Of a stretch of 64,000 bases of DNA, positions 11,403 through 52,406 are shown in pieces. The stretch is from Anolis sagrei (lineage: Eukaryota > Chordata > Lepidosauria > Squamata > Anolidae): contig NC_090026.1 of NCBI RefSeq assembly GCF_037176765.1, forward strand, positions 60,579,252 to 60,643,251. Reading direction: 5' to 3'. Numbering within the stretch: the first letter of the stretch is position 1; the number at the start of each line of letters is the position of its first letter. Both the position numbers and the translations under genes were made by a program. The notes under the pieces were generated by a model. That model was given only the letters and a program-made list of their open reading frames with translations. It did no database searches and was not told the DNA's origin.

Positions 11403-11719
11403 TAATGTATTTTTGGGGGGAGGTTGCTTTTTAAGTCTCTTCCACTGTGTTTTTCAGTTTTTATGAGTGATGGTCACTCGTTGGCCTGATAGATGTATTT
11501 TGTCCAAATTTGGTGTCAATTCGTCCAGTGGTTTTTGAGTTATGTTAATCCCACAAAGGAACATTACATTTTTATTCATTTGATTGTTTAAATTATAATC
11601 CGGCCCTCCAACAGTTTGAGAGACTGTGACCTGGCCCTCTGTTTAAAAAGTTTGAGGAGCCCTGGTGTAGTGGGTTGGACTGGATGGTTCTCGTAGGCTC
11701 CTACTGCTCCAATTCTGTA

Positions 11720-12820
11720 ACATACTTACTTACTTACTTAGGCGATCCCTCGTTGGACGAGTAAGATGGTCTTCCTTGATGACTATTTTTGTGGGTTTGT
11801 AGGTGGCTGTGGAGCCCTATTCTTGACCCGCATCTTCTCCCACAGTGAAGGCATTGGTTTCCAGCTGGAAGGCGGTCCCAGCCGGGGTTGGCTTGATGCA
11901 CCTTCCTCCTGGCACGTTTCTCTCTTTCACCCTCCACTCGTGCCTCCTCGAATTCTGCAGCACTGCTAGTCACAGCTGACCTCCAGCTGGAGCAGTCAAG
12001 GGCCAGAGCTTCCCAGTTCTCAGTGTCTATGCCAGAGTTTTTAAGGTTGGCTTTGAGGCCATCTTTAAATCTCTTTTCCTGTCCTCCAACGTTCCGTTTT
12101 CCGTTCTTGAGTTCGGAGTAGAGCAACTGGTTTGGGAGACGGTGGTCAGGCATCCGGACAACGTGGCCGGCCCAGTTGATGGCAGAGGACCATTGCTTCA
12201 ATGCTGGTGATATTTGCTTTTTCCAGCACACTGACGTTTGTCCGCTTGTCTTCCCAAGATATTTGCAGGATTTTCCAGAGGCAGTGCTGATGGAATTGTT
12301 CCAGGAGTTGTATGTGACGTCTGTAGATAGTCTACGTTTTGCAGGCATATAGAAGGGTTGGGAGGACAATAGCTTTATAGACAAGCACCTTGGTATCCCT
12401 ACGGATGTCCTGGTCCTCAAACACTCTCTGCTTCATTCGGAAAAATGCTGCACTCACGGAGCTCAGGCGGTGTTGAATTTCAGTGTCGATGTTGACTTTG
12501 GTGGAGAGGTGGCTGCCAAGGTAGTGGGAATGATCAACATTTTCTAATGTTACACCATTAAGTTGTATCTCTGGCATTGGGGAGGGGATGGTTGGTGACT
12601 GCTGGAACAGCACTTTGGTTTTCTCGATGTTCAATGACAGGCCGAGCTTCTCGTATGTTTCTGTGAAGGTGTTTAGAGTGGCTTGTAGATCTTCTTCTGA
12701 ATGTGCACAGACGACATTGTTATCAGCATACTGGAGTTCTATATCAGATGTTGTTGTAACCTTGGTTTTGGCTTTCAGTCTGCTGAGATTGAATAGCTTG
12801 CCATCTGTCCGATAGATGAT
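11720..12820 (-). mobile_element. LINE with C-terminal C2H2-like finger, clade not assigned
   Basis: Minus-strand RT ORF C-terminal half. From upstream: TKVLFQQSPTIPS, LNGVTLENVDHSHYLGSHLS, VFEDQDIRRDTKVLVYKAIV, LPTLLYAC, then WAGHVVRMPDHRLPNQLLYS, GGQEKRFKDGLKANLKNSGI, WRSAVTSSAAEFEEARVEGE. It ends in CLHCGRRCGSRIGLHSHLQTH, a C-x2-C-x12-H-x3-H finger. It ends in an (ACTTA)n-like tail near 11720-11740. It has at least one frame break between the 100- and 228-codon frames and is 5' truncated. I place it among RTE/Jockey-type non-LTR elements without a firm clade. Confidence 0.75.
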
Positions 12821-12824
12821 TTCT

Positions 12825-13334
12825 AGGGCTGGGCGGTTTCGTTTGTTAATTTCGTAATTCGTTATTAATTCGTATTTAAATTAGCTTACGGTCCGATATT
12901 GAGCCATGCAGGAATAGAGTAATTAAAAATCGAAACAATTTTTCCAATTTATTTCGTATTGTTTTGTAATTGGTTCGAAATCGTTTCGTTATTATTTCCG
13001 CATGTCTGGTGTAAGTTTTAGGGTTGCTGTTTGTTTTATCAGTGAAAAAAAATATAATTGTCACACCAACAGTCAACAACAGAGGGAGAGGGAAGCTTCA
13101 GAAGTTCCCCCTGTCCCATTTGGAGGTTTTTTTAGCGTATTGCGCGATCGCGTCCGCCATTAACGAATCGATTCGTAATTGTTTCGTTATTGTTTCGTAT
13201 TTTCCGAAATTTCGTAAATATCGAACTTTTTTAAAGAAAATGTTCGGAATTCTTTTAAAAATCGAAACGCAAAAACCCCCTAAAAACGAATCGAGTTTAG
13301 AAACAAATTTTTCCGTGGTTGGACAGCCCTAATA
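12825..13334. mobile_element. non-autonomous DNA element with dense TTCG motifs
   Basis: The ends are TAGGGCTGGGCGGTTTCG and the reverse complement of TAGGGCTGTCCAACCACGG, so an inverted TAGGGCTG is shared. The interior is AT-rich yet full of CpG in motifs such as TTCGTAATT, TTTCGTTATT and ATCGAAAC. No coding capacity is seen. A TA target duplication is possible. Superfamily not assigned. Confidence 0.55.
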
Positions 13335-13468
13335 TAAACCCATTGTCCTAATTCCAACAGACCTCACTACCTCTGAGGATGCTTGCCATAGATGCAGGCG
13401 AAACGTCAGGAGAAATGCCTCTAGAACATGGCCCTATAGCCCGAAAAAACCCTCAAGAACCTAATGAA
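13335..13468 (+). mobile_element. Penelope-like element, 3' tail
   Basis: It carries the family tail 'gatgcttgccatagatgcagg' plus 'cgaaacgtcaggagaaatg', as at 16268-16330, 22314-22400 and (minus) 61789-61900. The link to Penelope-like elements rests on the coding end seen at 62760-63055. Confidence 0.6.
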
Positions 13469-13545
13469 AACAATGGTTGGGGATCACCACAACACGAGGA
13501 ACTGTATTAAGGGGTCATAAGGAAGGTTGAACACCACTGTCCTAG
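13468..13545. mobile_element. hAT-like element end fragment
   Basis: The sequence 'gttggggatcaccacaac' followed by 'ggtcataaggaaggttga' matches the right end of the hAT-like copy at 52407-53488. Confidence 0.6.
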
Positions 13546-13546
13546 T

Positions 13547-14888
13547 GAGCCGTGCCCCCTCCCCTTTCTCGACTGCCCTTCCTGGAGGGACGAACTCAGA
13601 TGGTGAAGCTGGGAGACGCCTGCTCTGACCCCTGGCCTTTGTCCTGTGGGGTCCCGCAAGGCTCTATTTTGTCGCCCATGCTTTTTAACATCTACATGAA
13701 ACCGCTGGGAGAGGTCATCCGGAGTTTTGGAGTTGGGTGCCATCTCTACGCGGATGACACACAACTCTACTACTCCTTTCCACCTAATTCCAAGGAGGCT
13801 TCTCAGGTGCTAGACGAGTGCCTGGCCGCTGTGTCGACCTGGATGAGGAAGAACAAGCTGAAGATCAATCCCGACAAGACAGAGGTCCTCCTGGTCGATC
13901 GTAAACCGGATCGGGGTATAGGGTGGTCACCTGTGTTGGACGGGGTTACACTCCCCCTAAAGCCACAGGTCCGCAGTTTGGGTGTCCTCTTGGATTCTTC
14001 GCTTACACTTGAGGCTCAGGTGTCGGCGGTATCCGGGAGGGCCTTTGCGCAACTGAGACTTGTGCGCCAACTGCGACCATACCTCGTGAAGGCTGATCTG
14101 GCCGGGGTGGTCCATGCCTTGGTCACCTCTAGAATGGACTACTGCAATGCGCTCTACGTGGGGCTGCCCTTGAAGACGGCTCGGAAACTTCAATTGGTCC
14201 AGCGGGCAGCAGCCAGGATGCTAACCGGGGCTCATTATCAAGAGAGGTCTACCCCTCTGTTTAAGGAGCTCCACTGGCTGCCATTTATTTTCCGAGCCCA
14301 ATTCAAGGTGCAGGTGCTTACCTATAAAGCCCTAAACGGTTTGGGAGCACCCTACCTGCGTGACCGCATCTCCATCTACGAACCCACACGCTCGCTCCGG
14401 TCATCTGGGGAGGCCCTGCTCGTGATCCCACCCACATTGCAAGCGCGCTTGGTGGGGACACGGGACAGGGCCTTCTCTGTGGCGGCCCCCCGACTTTGGA
14501 ACGCCCTTCCAAAAGATCTCCGACAGGCCCCTACTCTAGCTGTTTTCAAAAGGAATTTAAAAACTTGGCTGTTCCGTTGTGCCTTCTCTGACTAGGAATC
14601 CCCACCCCAAGTCCTAGTAGCACCTTAGCATAACTAATCGTCGCTGCACACCGCACTTTTAATCCTACGTGCCTCCTGCCATTCAGCACTTTTAACCTTG
14701 TACCCCATTGCGCCGGCCGAACCAGTTTTTAACAATGTCTTGATGTACTGCCATTGTCGTTATTTTGCTTATTGTTTTGATTTGCTTTGCTATTGTTGTG
14801 TTATGTTTTCTATTGTATTGTGTTTTGAGGCTTCGGCCTGTGTAAACCGCATCGAGTCCTCCGGGAGATGCTAGCGGGGTACAAATAA

Positions 14889-14919
<31 letters not shown>

Positions 14920-14920
14920 C
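13547..14920 (+). mobile_element. L2 LINE with a 347-codon open RT frame
   Basis: The frame 13552-14595 encodes an L2-clade RT from the QGSILSP motif (GVPQGSILSPMLFNIYM) through YADD (LYADDTQLYYSF) to the C-terminal TRDRAFSVAAPRLWNALPKD and FKRNLKTWLF. The 3' UTR ends in ACAAATAAAGTTAATAATAA and a (AAT)n tail at 14893-14919. It is 5' truncated, lacks the endonuclease and first RT motifs, and is undamaged in what remains, hence fairly young. It ends just before the TGFBR1 CpG island. Confidence 0.92.
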
Positions 14921-14929
14921 TTCCTACGG

Positions 14930-15240
14930 AAGCCTCCGCAGACAGAAGTCCTCCTCCTCCTTCGCGCAGCCGGCGGCGCCCCTCGCGGCTTGTTGTCTGG
15001 CCTGTGTCTGCGGCGGGGCGTGGGCGGAGCCTAGGACCAGCGCTGGCCAATCAGGGGAGGGCTTTGTTTGCCCGAGTCGCGGGAGCCCCGCTCACCATTC
15101 AGATGCTGAGTGGCTGCGAAAGAAAGGAAGAAAGGACGGAGGAGGGGGGGAGGGGCGGGCCCAGTCCCGCTCGGCTGAGGGGAGAGGAGGAGGAGGAAGA
15201 GGAAGACAAGGAGGAGGCGGAGGGGGACCAGCGCGAGACA
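14930..15240 (+). promoter_or_regulatory. TGFBR1: TGFBR1 CpG-island promoter and 5' UTR
   Basis: GC-rich, CpG-dense sequence immediately upstream of the TGFBR1 start codon. It has a GC box in GGGCGTGGGCGGAGC (about 15016-15030) and a CCAAT box in GGCCAATCAG (15045-15054, CCAAT at 15047-15051). No TATA box is visible, as usual for this housekeeping-like receptor promoter. The transcription start cannot be fixed from sequence alone. The purine-rich 15111-15240 segment is probably 5' UTR. Confidence 0.7.
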
Positions 15241-45479
<30,239 letters not shown>

Positions 45480-47512
45480 TCTTGGAAATGATTGTGAAGG
45501 AAACTTCTAGAGGTCCACATCTGCACTTGATTTGTGCATAGAGAAGCTAATGGTTCTACCTCACTGAGAGAACAGAAAGATACTGCTGCCTTTTACACAA
45601 TAGGAAGATCAGTGAATAGCCCAGGATTTCAGTAGTGACATTAAACTGTTGTACAGATTCATATTGTGCACTATGAACACATCTTTCCCAGGGCATTAGT
45701 TTAGCTTCAGTATAATGTAACTGTTTTTCAAGCGGTAATGCTGGTCTTTGTTGTATTGAGAACATGAAGCTTATGCTTAAAACAGCAGAGGTGGTGCACG
45801 CTGCACACTACTCATTGCATTAAAGGATGCCTTGAAGATTTTAAAAGCTACTTGCTCTACACATGACGGTACACTGTATATACTGAACCACAGCTTATTC
45901 TTACTAGATTGTATGTTTTTGGCTGCCAAGACTAACATGTTTGAACACTTTTTATGAGGATTTGCTGGCACGACTTCATTCAGCTTGGATGAATAATATA
46001 CACTACATATGCAATTGTATTTTGTATTATATTACTCTCCTTTTGCTTTCACAGCATTTCTTGCCTTCAAAACACATTGTACTGTACCAGTTAGTGCCAC
46101 TTCAGAATCTTCACTAGGGACAGGCAATGACTTTGGTGCTGATGTTACATAATATGAAAAGAGATTTCATACTCATGTATGAAATTATTTTCTTTTTACC
46201 AAAAACACTAGTTCTGTAGAAAGGGAAGTAGACGGACACATGCAGTAAACGTGTCAAAAATGGCACTTAATTGTAATTTGTACAGAGTCTTTCAAGATTC
46301 TTATAAATAACAATGCTAAAATTATGTACATGACTAAAATGCTAAATTTTTGTTCTCTATTGCTGTCTGTTGAGGCTGCAGGATATTTCTTTTTTATTTG
46401 TTCAAAGAAAATGGCTTTGATAAAATATGAGTTATACCTGCTTTTTAAAAGAATAGTCCACATGCAAAACTACTGTTGGCACATAGCCTTGCTGGATATA
46501 TGCCACAGGTGAAAGATGTAAGTATATCATAATGTTCCTGATTTTGTGGATTGGGTTTACTAACATGTTTAAAGAGAAGTGGTTAGCTCTGGTCATACCA
46601 GTGTGTAAATAGGGGGAGAAAGAGGGACTGAATACAGACTCCTGTCTCCATTCCTTCAACAAGTAGTGTTCTTGGAAGGTTTTACACAGCTATTTCCAAA
46701 GCCAGAAGCATTTGTACAACTCTGCAGAGGTCTCCAAATTGAAGCCTCCATCTACTAAATAGCATCTGGATATTTTAAACCAGCTGTTTTACAGGTTTTC
46801 CTCTGGCATACCTGGCATTTGCTGTTAGCTACAAAATTTAGGTGTCAAATAATGGATTTCATTACATGCTCCAAGTTTTTAAAATTGTTTGCTAACAGCT
46901 AGAGTACTGGAAAAGTGCAGTGTTTACTTTGACAGTATCTCTTCCAAATTCTTTACAATTCCATTTGTAAAGGAAAAACAAACTGGTCTCAAAATTGGGT
47001 TTGCCTTTTCATGTGAATCAAAAATCAAAACTTTGAAGATTTTCAATCATTATTACAAAGATGCAAAATGATAATAATGAATGTTAACTCTGTTACAGCT
47101 GTTTGTCACTTTGGTTGTCTATATTTCCCGCAAGCTAAATGACTTTAAGTATATCACATGTCAATGGCACGTCACTGAGTCTGTAAAAGGTGACCAGTAT
47201 CGCAAAATATGAGGTCGATTTTTGAACCATTCTTTAAAACAAAAGAATATGTACGTAAAAATTGTACAGTTTTTATAGCTTTGCCTGTGATATGATTTGA
47301 AGTTTGTTCATATTTTTTCATTCTTTATTCCGTAATATCTGTAAATGAATGTGTATGTATAGAATATCTATTTCTTTTCTATTTTTATGCAGTACAGTAT
47401 AGCTTAGAGATGGGCAAATACTTTCATCTAGCTGACTCTTGATTTCTTCAGGTTATCCACACTCAAATCAGGAAGACCTGGGAAATACCTAGAAACAACC
47501 AGAATAACTAAG

Positions 47513-47650
47513 GCCCTTTCACACAGCCATATAACCCAAAATATCAGGGCAGAAAATCCCATATCTGCTTTGAACTGGGTATTCTGTCATATAAACAAGT
47601 TCAAAACAGATAATGTGGTATTTTATTCAGTTGTGTGGAAGGGGTCTCAG
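47513..47650. mobile_element. short palindromic MITE (copy 2)
   Basis: Left GCCCTTTCACACAGCCATAT and right TTGTGTGGAAGGGGTCTC, as at 21166 and 55136. Confidence 0.65.
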
Positions 47651-47786
47651 ACAGTTTCTCTCTCCCTCTCACACCTCTGAATAGCCCAGCTATATCTGCT
47701 GCCCTCAATGCACCACCTCTCATCTTCCTTTTTATTTTCTTTCAGGAAGAACATAGGGAACATAGTAGCAGTGCAGAAAATGGGGC

Positions 47787-47789
<3 letters not shown>

Positions 47790-47820
<31 letters not shown>

Positions 47821-48068
47821 AATAATTATTATTATTATTATTATTTGTATTCCACCCTATCTCCCCGAGGAGACTCAGGGTGGATTCCAACATAACAATG
47901 GCAAACATTCAATGCCTACATGAAATACATGATACTGATATAAAATCCCAGAAAAACCCCATATATAAAAGTAGCATTAAAACTTAACATCAAATTAAAA
48001 ACTTAGCACCAGTAAATTAAACTTGACATCAATAAATTAAACTACATATAGTCAAACAAATTTCTATA
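47790..48068 (-). mobile_element. L2 LINE 3' end with AAT/ATT repeat
   Basis: (AAT)n then (ATT)n at 47790-47848, followed by minus-strand L2 3' UTR ('tgtattccaccctatctccc'). Confidence 0.7.
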
Positions 48069-48071
48069 ATA

Positions 48072-49008
48072 CGAGGGTTGAATGAAAAGTCATGCCTCCA
48101 CCCTTGTAACTCCTCAACAGATGGCAGTAGTGGTGTGCGACAGGTACTGGCTTGTTCAATAGACTCCTCTACAGTTCCATTTTGGCAGGAAGCCTTAGCA
48201 TTGAACAGTTGTATTGTTAAAGTGCAAAGTATGGAACCCTGTGAAGTCGGTCGGTCAATGTGACCTAAGCAACGTGCAGTCATTGAATTCTTGACAGCAG
48301 AAGGTGTCACCCCAAAGGAGATTAATCAGAGAATGCAAGCTGTTTAGGGTGATTGTGTTGATATGATTATTGTGCATCGTTGGGTGAGTAAGTTTGAAGA
48401 TGTTGAGGTGGGAACATCGGACTTGCTTGAAAAACAAAGAGTTGGATGTCCTGTGACAGCAACCACTGAGTTTCACAAGCAAAAGGTTAACAGTGATTCA
48501 GGATGATCATCCTATCAGAGAGAAATTTCAAGCATAATCAGCATTTCACAAGAACGTGTGGATCACGTTGCTTTGCTTGGCTATTGGAAGATCTGTGCAC
48601 AATGGGTACCCAGGATACCGATGCCTGAAATGAAAGCGCACAGACTTGAAACTTTAGAGACTGGATCTCACCACCGTCTGACATCCTCCAGTCCAGATTT
48701 ATCACCGTCTGACTTCCATCTGCTCCCGATAATGAAAGAAGAGCTGCGGGGATATCATTATGCTTCTGATGAAGACGTTGAGAGAACTGTGAGACACTTG
48801 TTGCGGAAACAGAGTGTCGACTTCTTCCGTGATGGCTTCATAAAACTTGTTCAGAAATGTATCCGATTGTCTGGTGATTATGTGGGAAAGTGAATAGTGG
48901 TAGATAAAGAGCACATTCTTAGGATTATTTCTGCATTTGATTTATTAAAATATTTCCATCCAAACCCAAGCAACGAAGGTGGAGGCATTACTTTTCATTC
49001 AACCCTTG
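48072..49008 (+). mobile_element. mariner transposon, degenerate
   Basis: Inverted ends of about 30 bp (CGAGGGTTGAATGAAAAGTC and CTTTTCATTCAACCCTTG) lie between TA dinucleotides (48070-48071 and 49009-49010). Transposase remnants on the plus strand: helix-turn-helix region (TAEGVTPKEINQRMQA-like), and SSPDLSPSDFHLLPIMKEEL with the last catalytic region SPDL-SPSDFHL. 937 bp against about 1.3 kb for a full element: internal deletion plus stops and frame breaks, so inactive. Confidence 0.88.
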
Positions 49009-50696
49009 TAACATAAATCTAAACAAAACATCCACCCTAGTGTACAACAGCCAGCAAGGGTTCATCGAAATGCAGGTTGGTTATGAAAAGAAAGCAATTC
49101 TTACATCCTGGTGATATTGCAATGTGCTTCATAATGAAAGCGGCACCCTTGTCACTGGCATCTTTCCAGCATTCCAAGACTAGTTCTTGAGGACCACTGC
49201 ATTTTGTGCTTATGCACTTCTGAGCATGTCTAGTGGGCAGAGGAAGAGTGGCAGGAAGAAAAGAACCCTCCTCACTTTTAGTGTTAACTGCCAACTTCAA
49301 AGTAAGGTGAATGGTAAATTATACAGAAGGTGTTTCAGGGATTCGTGAAGAAAGGAAGAATTGGCAATTAGATATGGTTAAAATGTATCTTTCCATGGAG
49401 GAACACTAAAATTAAGCCTCTGCGCTAAAATTGAATGTACATCCACAACATCCCTAACATAACTCTGTAAAGACTTTTTTAGGCAAGTGTTATTATTTTT
49501 AAGAGGGTATATTGTTATTTTTGTCATGAGTCCAGGGGACCAAAATATTTTAGCATTAATTTTACATCATTTCAAGGATATGCTTTTATTTGTGTAATTC
49601 TAATGTGACCAGTTACTGTTTTTCACACAGTAGACATGTGCTTGACAGGGGCTTTTGGGAACTTTTTTGGTATTAAAGTTGTGTTTTAGATTATGAGTGA
49701 ACAATCAGATTACATATACTTTTCATTGAAGGAAGAACAGCAAGTCCTGTCCTCAAAAGACTTAGCTGGAATGCTGGAACTGAAGAATTGGTTAAACTTT
49801 GAGAACTGGAGTTATGTTTTATATTTCAATTGCTTGTCCACATTTTGGTAGCCTTTCATGCCTTCATTTGAAAGAGGCTATTCTAACAAAATAATAGTTT
49901 GCTATCTTGAGTGCCATGGATCCACATTTTTCTTAATGCCTTGTTTATACTGTGCTATTGTATTGATTTTGGTGGTATTCAAATTATGTTCATGTGTGTG
50001 TGTGTTTTTTTTAAATCAGTTGCTTTAAACTTAAATTACCTCTTTAAAAGACCAAGGTACATTTACCTCATTATGTGTGTAATGTTTTTTTCAGAACATT
50101 CTCAAGGTTGGCTCCTATATGTCTTTAAAAATATGGGTATTATACCAATAAATCTGCAACACTGCTGGTACTAAACTGGCTCTGATCCAAAGTTCTTAGT
50201 GTGCTCTGCCTCTGGTACTCTAGCTAAAGTGGCCTTTCCTATTGGTTTCAATGCTGGGGGGCAGCTTGATGCCCAGCACGGAAATCAATGTACGCACAGA
50301 GTACCCTCCAATGCAAACTCACCACGTATGTGGAAATCCATATTGGATCAAATCCATATTGGAACATCTTCATATTTAAACAAGCCTTGGATCAGGCTGA
50401 TTGAATCTTCTGCCAAAACTGCATACTTCATTTCTATTTTTTCAAGTATGTATACTGTTTTGACAACGTAGCAGCAGGCCTTCCATTCCTCAATAAAAGT
50501 AATGACATGTATACATTTTTACATTTTAGATTGTAAATTGCAAAAAAATATGGACAAGGGTCACTTCTAAGCCTTACAGAATTGTTACATTTCAGCATAT
50601 ATGTCTAATGAATTTTGTATTTCTAGAGTGTATAATGAAGAATTGTAAATAGTAGGAAAGTAACGCTTATTGTTGAGTGCTAACATTACAGTAGAA

Positions 50697-50702
50697 AATA
50701 AA
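50697..50702 (+). other. TGFBR1: AATAAA polyadenylation signal, candidate for TGFBR1
   Basis: AATAAA followed by a T-rich run (TTTCCCTTTTTCTTTTTAAA) within 20-30 bases. Alternatives: 50491 (TCAATAAAAG) and 50844. Confidence 0.4.
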
Positions 50703-51074
50703 GCAATTATTTCCCTTTTTCTTTTTAAAGTAAATGTATTTTTGTGATTTCTTTTGGGAGACTGAAATTTACACAAGTGATTATTATGCCTAGACTGTAC
50801 ATATGATCTGGATAAGAGCTCTTGTTAGAGGGGAAAAACAAAAAATAAAGCATAGTAATTTCTGAGTAGGGATGCTTGAGAAATACATTTTTTTTGTTCT
50901 GTGCATTCAAGATTAATGAGTGGATTGAAATGTAGACTGACTGGACTTGAACTCTTGAGTTTCCACCAAAGTTTATCGATGGAGCCTGATTTCGGTCAAA
51001 GTGTATTGACACAGTTTTCCAGCATTTCCAACAGGTGTTGTGGTATACTTTTATAACCACTAAATTACCAATTA

Positions 51075-51610
51075 CCGTATATACTCGAGTATAAGCCGAC
51101 CCGAATATAAGCCGAGGTACCTAATTTTACCACAAAAAAACTGGGAAAACGTATTGATTCGAGTATAAGCCGAGGGTGGGAAATGCAGCAGCTACTGGTA
51201 AATTTCAAAACAAAAATAGATACCAATAAAATTACATTAATTGAGGCATTAATAAGATAAACTGTAATTTAAGATATGACCATCCAACTCTGATTAAACC
51301 ATTATTTTAACCTTCTTCAGTGTAAATGTGCTTACGTATCCTTCCAATAATAATAAAGAGAGCAAAATAATAAATGTGATAAAAATAATTGAGTAAAATA
51401 ATGTAAATGTAATAATAATAGTAATTGGAATAAAATAATAAATGTAATCAAAACAGTAAAATATAGAGTAAAATAATAAAATAATTGAGTAAAATAATGT
51501 AAATGTAATAATAGAGTAAGATAATAAATGTAATAAAATAATACTAATAACAGAGTAAAATAATAAATAATCTTGACTCGAGTATAAGCCGAAGGGAGCG
51601 TTTTCAGAAT
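51075..51610. mobile_element. ACCGTATATACTCGAG-headed repeat
   Basis: It begins ACCGTATATACTCGAGTATA and repeats the motif CGAGTATAAGCCGA three times, again at about 51575-51590. No coding frame. The interior at 51340-51575 is an AT-rich minisatellite. This repeat head is common in amniote genomes; superfamily not assigned. Confidence 0.6.
51340..51575 (+). repeat. AT-rich minisatellite
   Basis: Variable copies of a TAAAATAATAAATGTAATAA-like unit, some carrying an AGAG or ATTGAG insertion. Confidence 0.8.
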
Positions 51611-52398
51611 TTAAATGATTTTGTGTTATGGACCTACTCTTCATGATTTGCTTTAAAAAAAAAAGTTTCAACCCTTCCCGAATTTTTTTTCCTGGTAGGT
51701 CGATGCTGCCATCGACCAAACATGTGCCTATGCCGTATTATGCAAAACATAATACTCATAATGTGGACAGTTAATTGATAAAGTTAATATTCAAAATTTG
51801 TAGGATCAACTTTTGAAGAGATGATTATTCATGGATTTTATAAAAAATATCCTCTCTAACAATCTCTAGGTCCTCTAGAACAATTATATCATCAACCTCC
51901 ACTGGAAGTTAATCATAGAGTTGTGCTGGAGAACTTAAACTTCCTGGAGAATTGCTCTTAGGTTAAAAAAAGGAACTAACCACAGCAAATAGGGAGGGCT
52001 GACTATAGGCTAATTAGTGGAATAATCATTCATTAACCCACTTGTTAGTTTTGAGACAGACTATAAGATCTATAGAGAATGGCACAGAGGTTATCAGAGA
52101 TGGCCCTAGGGACACAGTTTGTTATAGCAACCTTCAAGAGTACCCTTTCTGTTTTTTGAAAGATGTGTTTCCTAATCCTGGATTTTCTTCTTTAGAACAA
52201 CAAGGGCAGATGGGACTACATAATAAAAACATTGCCTGGGAAAAATGGGATTTCATCATCACAGGGTGTTTTGAAAGAGTTCTTATAAAATATTCATGAA
52301 AGTTTTGTCATTAACGTATCCATTCTTTTTTCTATCCTTTTGCATATACACTGTCCATTTATCATTTATCATTCAGATGCTTTATTTGTTAAGAGTTA
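51611..52398. other. intergenic, nothing recognised
   Basis: No exon or named repeat. Confidence 0.5.
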
Positions 52399-52406
52399 CA
52401 ATAGAG

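Larger units (their letters stand above)
9993..11664 (+). mobile_element. hAT element with GC-rich and polypyrimidine interior
   Basis: Terminal inverted repeats CAGGGGTCCCCAAACTAAGG and AAAGTTTGAGGAGCCCTG bound a 1672-bp element. The perfect 8-bp duplication GTGTAGTG (9985-9992 and 11665-11672) is diagnostic of the hAT superfamily. Related copies lie at 17344-18371, 20475-20843 and 25570-25756. Here the middle contains about 500 bp of GC-rich sequence, a long CTTT/CCTT tract and a TG-rich run. No transposase is visible, so it is non-autonomous. Confidence 0.9.
9840..11720 (+). mobile_element. CR1 LINE 3' end, split by a hAT element
   Basis: CR1 3' coding end (WNMLPQRVVEFPVSEVFKQK-like, then a LDGHLL-like match) at 9840-9992 resumes at 11665-11720 with the CR1 3' UTR ('ggttggactggatgg'). 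The hAT insertion splits it exactly at its 8-bp duplication. Confidence 0.8.
45480..50715 (+). other. TGFBR1: probable TGFBR1 3' UTR
   Basis: No other gene starts in this stretch and the AT-rich sequence with scattered ATTTA motifs looks like a long 3' UTR; mammalian TGFBR1 also has one of several kb. AATAAA signals occur at about 50697-50702, with others nearby. The end is inferred. It contains a MITE (47513-47650), an L2 tail and a mariner, which would be transcribed with it. Confidence 0.45.

Noticed and set aside
10274-11405. Long open frames (360 and 283 codons) on the plus strand and several on the minus strand
   Set aside because: They run through a CTTT/CCTT repeat and read as Ser/Phe/Leu/Pro or Lys/Glu/Arg low-complexity strings. 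The repeat period alone keeps all frames open.
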